Shown: positions 56,210 through 64,000 of the stretch, piece after piece
Layout of the letters: each line of letters starts with the position of its first letter
Numbering within the stretch: the stretch's first letter is position 1
DNA from: Ephemerocybe angulata
Lineage: Eukaryota > Basidiomycota > Agaricomycetes > Agaricales > Psathyrellaceae
Length of the DNA stretch: 64,000 nt
Assembly: GCA_013368325.1 (NCBI GenBank)
Contig: JAACJK010000219.1
Location: forward strand, 1,054,001 to 1,118,000
Reading direction: 5' to 3'
Program-made: the position numbers and the translations under genes
Notes under the pieces: generated by a model
What the model was told of the DNA's origin: nothing
Database searches by the model: none
Seen by the model: only the letters and a program-made list of their open reading frames with translations

Positions 56210-59200
56210 TTATGATTTCTCTTTAACCTCGTCTCTCTCCAACTGCCGCCTCAGCGCCTTCATCAGCGACGTCTTCATCTCCTTCTCCGGCGCACTCTCA
56301 CCCTTACCATCCGGCTCACCCGCCACGGCCTGGTCTAGCGCGAGCTTGGTCTCGCCAAGCCTGAGCATCTCCTCTTCAATCGTGCCTTTGGAGATGAGCT
56401 TCACAACGTCGACATCGCGTTTCTGGCCGATGCGATAGGCGCGATCCTGGGCCTGGCGATCATTGTGCGGGTTGAAGTCTTGGTCGAACCTGGTATCATC
56501 ATGGTGTTAGTTGCATCCTTTGAAAGAGCGGACGGAAGGAGAGAGGGACGTACATGATGACGACGGAGGCGGCGGTCAAGTTGATTCCCATACCTCCTGC
56601 CTTGGTGGAGAGGAGGAAGACAGGGATGCTCTCGTCCTCTGTGAACTCGTCCACGAGCGTCTGACGGACGTCGACGGGCGTTGAGCCCGTGAGGACGAGG
56701 AACTTCATCCCCTTGATCTTCAACACCGCTTGAAGGATATCCAAGATCTGTGTGAACTAGAAACCCACTTTGTAAATAAAGTCCCTTCAGAGGAAAGTGG
56801 GAACCGAAGTACCTGAGAGAAAATCAAGATTTTCCTTCCTTCCTTCCGGTATTGTTCCAATAATTTCAACAGGACGATGATCTTCCCGGCGTCCTCATAG
56901 ATATCCTCGCTCTTGAGATACTTCCGCGTCGACTACATCTCAACGTCAATAAACGAGCCCCACAAGACGACCAGAAGCAAACACACCTTATAAGTCGCCA
57001 CAAACACCTGCAACTCCGAATCCGTCATGACAGTCATATCCTCCTTAACGATATCGAACTGTGCTCCCCGCTTCTTGAAGTCGGGCTCCTTCAACAGCTG
57101 CTTCGTGATCCCCGACAAATTATCGTCAGAGAAATGCGTCCTAAACAACATTGGATGCGACGCCGCCTTGCGCAGATCCATAAGCACGTTCGAGCTGTTC
57201 TCTAGATACACCTTGTCCTTGGGCCTCGTCTTCTTCTTCGCAGCCGCAGATACCTTGGCGTTTGGGTCCGGGGTCGTAGACTCCGGCGTCTCGGCCTCCG
57301 TGTCGAGGATTGTCTTGCGCGAGCGTTGCAGGGCGTCGTTGTATATCGACCGCTGGAGTTCGGTCAACTCGCACCACTCAATGCGCTCGGACTTGTTCGG
57401 GAGGTCTTTCAAGACCTGGTCCTTCCGCCGCCGCAGGACGAAGGGCGTCATCATTTTCTTCGCTCTTGAGATGCGCTCTTGCGAGAGGAGCGAGACTTTG
57501 GCGTCGCCCTTGGCTTTGAAGATGGCGTGGATGTTCTCGAATTGATCTGAGAATTGTTCGGGCAGGATGAAGTTCATGAGAGAGATTAACTCTTGCAAGT
57601 TATTTTGCAAGGGCGTTCCTGTCAACAACAGTCGCCATGTTGAGCCGTATTTCAAGAGGGACTGGTATCGTTGCGACTGGAAGTTCTTGAGGACGTGACC
57701 CTCATCGAAGATGGAGCACTGTAGTAATTCATACATAAGCAGACGTCCGCAGCGGCAGGGAAAGAAGAAACTCACATCCCAATCAATCTTTCTGAAGAAC
57801 TTACGGTCACGATCATCTCCCTGTGCCGCGAGGTTGTATGTCGTGATGAGGACTTCCCATCCCTGGTCATTCCTACTCTTGGCCCGCATCGTCTCATTAA
57901 GTGTCTGCCGAAGTACGGGCCTCTCATCCTTGTTCGCATAGTAAGTTTGGACCCTAACTTCAGGTGCAAATTTGGCGAACTCTCGACACCAATTCTCCAG
58001 TGTCGATGATCTGGATAACAATTAGGTTGTTGAGTTTATCATAAGAAGGCGGAAGAACGTACGGCACAACGACTAGATGGGGCCCTTTGTTACCGTGTTC
58101 CTTCAGGTGCGCAAGGAAGCTGATGACTTGAATGGTTTTCCCAAGTCCTAGGGTGGAGCATGTCAACGACGTGAAACACGGAGGGGGAGATATCGAACGT
58201 ACCCATCTCGTCAGCCAGGATACAGCTCAACTTTCGTCGATAAAGCAAGTTGAGCCAGTTCACCCCAAGAAGCTGATAATCCTTCAGGACAACCTTGTCC
58301 GCCAGCAGTAGGGGCTGCTTAGTCAAGAAGCCCTTATTCTTCTTGTCCTTCCGCTTTGCCAGCGAATGCAAGCTAAGTGCCCCATCCTCCACCTCTTCCC
58401 CAGGAAGATCGGTCGGGGCCGCCTTCTCGTCCGGCGTCGACCAGGATGCAATGGCGGCCCTGAGAGACGATCCAATCCGCTCACAGTCCTCCAAAATGGT
58501 ATCGACGGATCCGTAGCCTTTGAATATTGCGACGCTGTCGTCGAACAGCTTCGGGCTGAGGCCGGCAGGGCCCGCCTTCTTCTTCCCTTGGCCGAGTTTC
58601 TCGAAGAAATCCTCCTTCGATGTGTACGGCCGTCTGTCAATGATGACGTCCGCTTGGTCGGAAGAACAGCCTATAAAGTATATGAGTGGAAGAACCAAGA
58701 AGGCGAATGATTCAACGACATACCAGTCAGCTCTTGCAAGGCTGCTTTCGTTCGAGTATTAAAGTAGTCAAGAACGCGAGTTTCGTTCGCAGTGCCGATT
58801 TTCTGTTTCTTGACATCCCTGGCATCCTCCTCGTCATCCGACTCTTCTTCAGATTCTGAAAGAACCAGCCTCTTGACCCGCTTGTTCCTTGCAGCAGGAA
58901 TGAAAGGTGTAGAAGGAGAAAGCGCCGTATCGGTTGCAGCTGCAGCCTTCGACGTCGGTGGTGTAGACGCAGCAGTGGTATCAAGGACAGGACGGTTCGC
59001 ATAAATGGCCGACATCTTCCCCTTCTCTCTCACCGCAGCTCTCTGCGCCTTATTCGCCTCTTCGATCTCCTTCACCCTCCCCACCTCCTTCTCAACCTTA
59101 GCCACCGACGGCGTCCAGTTCTTATCTTGCATAAGCGCCTGCGCCTTCGTCTGGTCCCCGCCAGCCTGCACCCACGCGCCTCTAATACGCGTATCGGATT

Positions 59201-60037
59201 CCCCAATATACAGTAAGGAAAAGGGGTAGAACTTCTCCGGCGACGGCAGCGACGGCGTGCTCGCCGACGCAGGGGACGTCCCCGAGCTTGGCCTCTCCTT
59301 GAAACGCGACCTGGACGGCCCAGCCAAGATAGCCGACGGCGCAGGCAGCGCATCGTCATCCGAGAGCGACATGTCGACGCTGCTGCCCGCGGTAAGACGC
59401 CGGCGTCGGCCTCCTGCCCGGTTAATTTCTGGCGATGATGGCACTTCGCTCGCGTCCTCGGTGTCCTGCGACGGCCCTCGGTTCTGTCGTTTTCTCGGCC
59501 GTCCGTCGTCCTGCGCAGCCCGCTCCTCAGCGGGACGCTGCCTTCGCAAATCCGAGTTGCTTGAGGTTGGTATGGAAGTGAATTGGGTCGGGGCGCTCAG
59601 TGGGTCAGAGGTGAATAGACCGCCCCGCCTCTGTGCCCACGGCGGGGCGTAGGGCTGACCAGACGACCCGGCGAGGTTTGGAATGCTGGGATGGTTGAAT
59701 GCGCGAGGCTGTTGTACGTGTGGTTCCTGTTGCAGAGGGCTGGAGCTTGGTACAAGGACTTTGCCCATGGAGGGCGTCGCGGGGGGGAAGTAGCGCGACA
59801 TGACGGTTCCATCGCGAGATTGAGCTGGCGGCGGTACAGAACGGGTTTCCCCTTGCGAACTTGGAGTTGAATTATGGGGCGAAGAGCCAGCTGTCTTCGA
59901 CTTTGCTAATTGCTTTTTAACCCGGAGTTGTTCGAGTGCTTGTTTCTGAGGGAGATTGATATGGTCAGTCAGGCACGAAAATTTGACCATCAAGAGCGTA
60001 TACCGACTTTATTCGCTGCAATGTCCGCTGCAGACAT
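56210..60037 (-). CDS. FUN30: SNF2-family chromatin remodeller Fun30/SMARCAD1
   Basis: A multi-exon gene of roughly 1,080 residues, starting at ATG 60037 ([10 protein letters not shown]). Fun30 remodels nucleosomes in silencing and DNA end resection. The N-terminal third is disordered and holds a CUE-like segment ([20 protein letters not shown]). Helicase part: [40 protein letters not shown] (Walker A split by an intron), [37 protein letters not shown] instead of DEAH is typical of the Fun30/ETL1 group. Then [49 protein letters not shown] and [17 protein letters not shown]. All core motifs are present. Confidence 0.93.
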
Positions 60038-61696
60038 CTTGAGCGACGTCTATGCAGTAGAATAATGTTCAGAAAGGAGGCAGAGCGTCCACAGTCGACC
60101 GAGCCTCGTTGCAGGGGATGATGATGGGGAAGCGCAACAAGGCAGCACTGCTGGGATTGCTTCTTACGTCGGAGAGTCAATTATTGTGGCACGGAATGTG
60201 GTGTGCAAGATAATGATTAAAGGTCGAGCTACACAATGACCAGTCTATACAACGACAATCATGTAAGGCATATATATACCTGAGCAGAAACATCTTGCTT
60301 GAGGTTAGGACTGGTTAGAACGTGCGCTGGACAATCGAGTAGTGAAGATGTGCAGGGCGGCACACTACATACAACCCGAGGTCCTCGCAATGATACTCAA
60401 AGTAGAGAACCAGAACAACTGAACATGTATCGCACTGAAGATTCGTGAAGGCCATGAGATGCTCGGTATTCAGTAGGCACATGAACAACGTTGGGGGGAT
60501 AGTGAACAGGAGACAACACCCAAGGAGCTTTACCTGAGGGGCACACGATGGGCACTGTCACGACAATGAAAACTCACAACAAACCGATCCAACCACACCA
60601 CATTGGAAAGCATACCATACCACCGAACATCATCTTCATACCAGTTGGGGAACTGAAGAGTTATGCGAATCACAGAGGGAATCATTCATTTGCAATATCC
60701 AAGTCTATGCAATAAGATACAGCATGGTCATAGACTAAGCAACACAGGAAACCAGTGGATAGACACACACCGAAACGATCAACACCACACCATCATGCAT
60801 TCACGGCGTGAAAGCATCCACTGCTTCGAGGGCGGAGGGCGAATCTTCAAGCCAAATGGCAATTCCGAAAGCCAGTCCAGAACAAGTGATGGTCGTGTAC
60901 AAGAAATGCCTCCGATGGTCCGAAAGGTACTGGGAGGAGCTTCGATAGCCAGGGAAGGTGGAGATGCGTACACAGGTTCGCCCCGAAGTTGACTTCGGCG
61001 CAGGTGAGGGAAGGAGACAAGGAGAAGAAACACGGGATTAGTGGCCAGGAAAAAGAGAAAAACAGACCCGAAGTCTAGAGCGAGCCAGTATCGACCTCCT
61101 CCGACATTTCCCGATCCATTGCGCAACCGAGACTCGAGAAAAGGGCACCACCAGAGAAAATGAGATGAAGTGGTAATAAACCATTTTGAAGGTCAAGGAC
61201 TTGGCGGATCGTCGAGAAAATCGACCTGGAGAAGGCGATGAGCCCCAATAGCCGGTGTTGGGGGATATGTCGACGGGGGCAAAACGGGAGAGAGCAGACG
61301 TCGTTGAGTACCAAAACCCATACATCCATGAAGGTCTTCATAGCCCCTCGATAACCAAGCCCAACCATGCAAGACGAATGAGAAAATGAAAATCCATCGA
61401 GGAGGTTTCAGGAATGGTGGTGCTGGGGAGCAAAAGGGAAGGAAGGTAGTGGTTCAGGAGCAAGAAAGATTTTCAAACACCGCAACTCAGCATTCCAGCT
61501 GAGTGTTGTTGACCGTTGTTGTCCGCGCACGTGAAGCGGGGCCGCCAGCCGGCTCGGCGCCCAACAAGTCCGATCGCGGGCAGTACTATGGCCAGCCTCA
61601 CTGCGGACTGCGTCACGGTCACTCACTCAGCACGCTGCGCATCCTCGACGGCGGCAGACCTATCTTGAACAGCAACCCCCATCTTACATCCCCATA
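60038..61696. other. Divergent intergenic region, 1.65 kb
   Basis: This lies between Fun30 (minus) and the carrier-like gene (plus). Open frames here lack splice-consistent extensions and domains. I see no tRNA or transposon ends. Confidence 0.4.
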
Positions 61697-62940
61697 ATGG
61701 CCGTCTTTGGCTTCCTAGAGCTCCTGGTGCTCTTGATCACCCTGGCCATCTCATTGGCACTGGTCGTCCCATTCTCGGGCGTCCTTGTCCGGTTTAGGGC
61801 CAACTTCAATCCTAAAGGCATCCGAATGGACGAGGAGGGTAGCGCAGCGCCCCCAACAGGACCGGTAGTGAAGTCTTACTTTGCTATGTTCTCTCGAGTC
61901 TACAGGATTGAGGTATGAAGCTTCATCTCGAGTCCCAAGTACCAGCGCTAAACGATGTTTAGGGAGTGCAAGGCCTCTACAAGGGCTTCAGTTAGTTATA
62001 GTGCTGCACCTTGACATAATTTCGTCTAACGAACCTCATCAGTGCCAACCACACTTACAACCCTCGCGGTCACCCTCTTCGTACTTCTTGCACTCGACCC
62101 TGAGAAGCCCCGGCGCCATTCCAAATACGCAGCCCCCGATACAGGTGTTCTGGTAAATCGAGTCGTTTCCCGTACGCGCGTATGCCAAGCTAACTCCGAG
62201 GTCCAAGGGCACCCTTTTCTATAGTATTCTGATGCTCTTGGTATCTCTTCCTTCGACAATCCTGACATACCGGTCCGTAATCGACTCTGTTTGGTCGAAT
62301 GCATTCACTAACACAGGGAACGTGCGTGTGTAGTTCCGTCACCACAATCTACAAACTGGGCTGGTTCAACCCCGTGGCCGCTATCCGTGTTCTATTGACT
62401 CCCACTGAGAGACGTCAACCATGGATTTTGTACCTGACACCTGGCCTTATGGCCGCTCAGATTCTGCACATCCTAGTCATTGTCCTCTTTTTGGGCCCGG
62501 CTAGGAGGTGGCTGTTACCTTCCCTCCGTGGTTCGAACGGTTATGGAGAGATTTCAATCGTGAAGCTGGGTTTCTACACGATTGTTGCCATCGTGGCTAC
62601 CGCCATCTTAACGCCCTTGGAAGTGATCACTACCCGTCTTGTGATCCAGAGAAACCATGCATCAGCGGAATTCAACTCTGTTCAGCAAGAGGTGGATGGA
62701 GATGGGGAGCCAACCGAAGAGTATGGAGGTGACGAAGAAGTTATTGGGTCAGTCATTTCCCTCCCTTGACCGAATTGTTCTTAATCTCGTTCTTTCGTTC
62801 ACAGACTCAGAGAGGAGGGTGATCCTTACCTCGGCTTGGCGGACTGCGCGAAACGAATTATCGACGAGGAGGGGGTGATGACCCTATACCGTGCATGGTG
62901 GCTCACCCTGTTCGGTATCTGGGCTAATGCCTTTGTGTAG
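61697..62940 (+). CDS. Mitochondrial-carrier-like membrane protein
   Basis: About 330 residues in about six exons; the joins 61912/61963, 61990/A+TG and CG/T+TCC keep the frame. ATG 61697 opens a hydrophobic helix (FLELLVLLITLAISLALVV). Carrier-type repeats follow: FRVYRIEGVQGLYKGFMPT-like (FSRVYRIEGVQGLYKGF), LGFYTIVAIVATAILTPLEVITTRLVIQR with a PxE-x-x-x-T variant of the PxD/E carrier motif, and CAKRIIDEEGVMTLYRAWWL. The first repeats are degenerate, so it is SLC25-like but not a typical metabolite carrier. It ends in FGIWANAFV. Substrate is unknown. Confidence 0.72.
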
Positions 62941-64000
62941 GCTAAGATGTATCATATGTATGGCTCATTAATCAATACTTCTATGAGCCCCAGCTAATCA
63001 CTGGAACGCATCACAGATTGTAACAACGCCCCATTGCTTATTTATTGGAATACTACTTGCCGACGGCTAGGGCCATCTATAGATTCTCACTATTCAACAT
63101 GGTGGCAAGAGCTCATTACAGCCTACGGCTCGTAAATGGATACGAGATTTGCTGCGACTCCTTCAATTTGGTAAGCCTACGGAGGCGTAGCACTCAAGCT
63201 TTCGTCATTAGCGCCCTCTAACGTATCACAGCATTCTGTACGGTGTTAAATAGGAGGGCTTCTGCCCCCCTTGGATGCGATCTATTCTCTCTCCTGTGCT
63301 ATCCCTTTCGCCGCCGGGACTATCGCTACGGAGATTGCCCCGGCGTTTCTGGGATAGTCTAATCAAAGAAAGAAGTCCACCGAGAAGTCCATCGGAGCGC
63401 CGAGCGATATGCATGCCCTGGTGCAATACTGCCTTTCCAGGCTTTCCTATTTCCAGCCGTTCCAACTCCTATGACTCCTCGTGTTGAGTCTCGAACTCGA
63501 CATTGTGGCCAAATCGCTGTAATGATGACGTTGCCGACATACAGGCCTCCTTATTCTGTGTGCGTTTCCTTTAGCTCTATCCTCCCGAGACTGTGATTGG
63601 CTAAAGGGGCACCGAGTAGGAGTATAGATCGCAGCTTGAGAGTCAAAAAGGAAACTGAACCAGCGGTGTTGTCTGGTGTTGTCCCATGAACCCAATTGTT
63701 AGCATCACAGAACTGTGCAGTATCACATTGAGACCAGTCTTTATTGCATGCGTGCTGAAGGACGGTTGGTAGGTACCATATGTACCTGGGCCGGCGGCGA
63801 ATTTGCCAAAGGGTCCCTTACTTACCGCAGGCAGCTGGGAACGATCTTTATCGGGTTTGAGGGTTTGCCGTATGCACTTCGAAATCGAGGGGCCTGATAC
63901 ACGCTGTCGCTCGGCCATCTCTAGGTTAAGATGGAGCAACCCAGCCCTCTGAATCGCAGACGTCAGCTCCTTTGACAATTTGAAATGCCTTTGCCCAGAG
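62941..64000. other. Terminal region without a supported gene
   Basis: This is 1.06 kb at the window edge. An open frame on the minus strand (63643-63978) has no recognisable similarity and no clear splice context. I do not call it, but a gene starting outside the window cannot be excluded. Confidence 0.35.

Noticed and set aside
63643..63978. Minus-strand frame near the right edge
   Set aside because: It has no similarity that I recognise, no exon context, and too little flanking sequence to judge.
1..64000. tRNA, rRNA and CRISPR signals
   Set aside because: Reading both strands by eye I found no T-arm/acceptor pairs, rRNA blocks or regularly spaced repeats. A covariance-model search would be needed to exclude small RNAs.

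Overview
This 64 kb window is nuclear DNA of a mushroom-forming basidiomycete (Agaricomycetes type). The genes are dense and lie on both strands. They carry many short GT-AG introns of about 50-60 nt, and several encode families I associate with Agaricomycetes. I see no bacterial, plasmid or viral operon structure. I recognised no tRNA, rRNA or CRISPR array.

Left part (1-19.3 kb), conserved housekeeping genes: an AFI1-type DENN protein (partial), an Nha1-type Na+/H+ antiporter, an orphan Agaricomycete protein, a cysteine-rich membrane protein, a Smr-domain protein with a polyglutamine tract, ornithine decarboxylase antizyme with a readable +1 frameshift site, ribosomal protein S2, an orphan basic protein, an orphan 7-TM protein and the rRNA-processing factor EFG1.

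Middle part (19.5-47 kb), a dynamic kinase locus. It starts with a single-exon kinase with a Cys-rich tail (19.5 kb). Three tandem SRPK-like kinases follow (20.9, 22.5 and 24.2 kb). Next come two inverted copies of a block holding an SRPK-like gene, a kinase split by an inserted HAD-hydrolase domain, and the 5' end of ELP1. The blocks flank an 11.4 kb segment with CWC15, an orphan Asp-rich protein, an F-BAR/SH3 protein and the ELP1 body. Each end of that segment also carries a copy of the 3' end of a PUS9/RIB2-type pseudouridine synthase. This arrangement fits an inversion by staggered breaks that duplicated both breakpoint regions. Both copies of the kinase-HAD gene are damaged: one by a small frameshifting insertion, the other by a 2.75 kb CACTA transposon with clean terminal inverted repeats and a 3 bp target duplication.

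Right part (47-64 kb), housekeeping again: the PUS9-type synthase, a PRKRIP1-like splicing protein, YIP1, the ribosome-biogenesis factor NSA2 (with micro-exons), RMT2 methyltransferase, the TRAPP subunit BET5, the Fun30/SMARCAD1 remodeller and a mitochondrial-carrier-like protein. Many neighbours are divergent pairs sharing short promoters (OAZ/RPS2, PUS9/PRKRIP1, YIP1/NSA2, ELP1/kinase-HAD).

The most unusual content is the nested kinase-HAD fusion family, the rearrangement that duplicated it, and the transposon inside its catalytic loop. Exon boundaries were read by eye from splice sites and frame continuity. Where I give a full exon list, the phases add up. Where I do not, treat internal boundaries as approximate.
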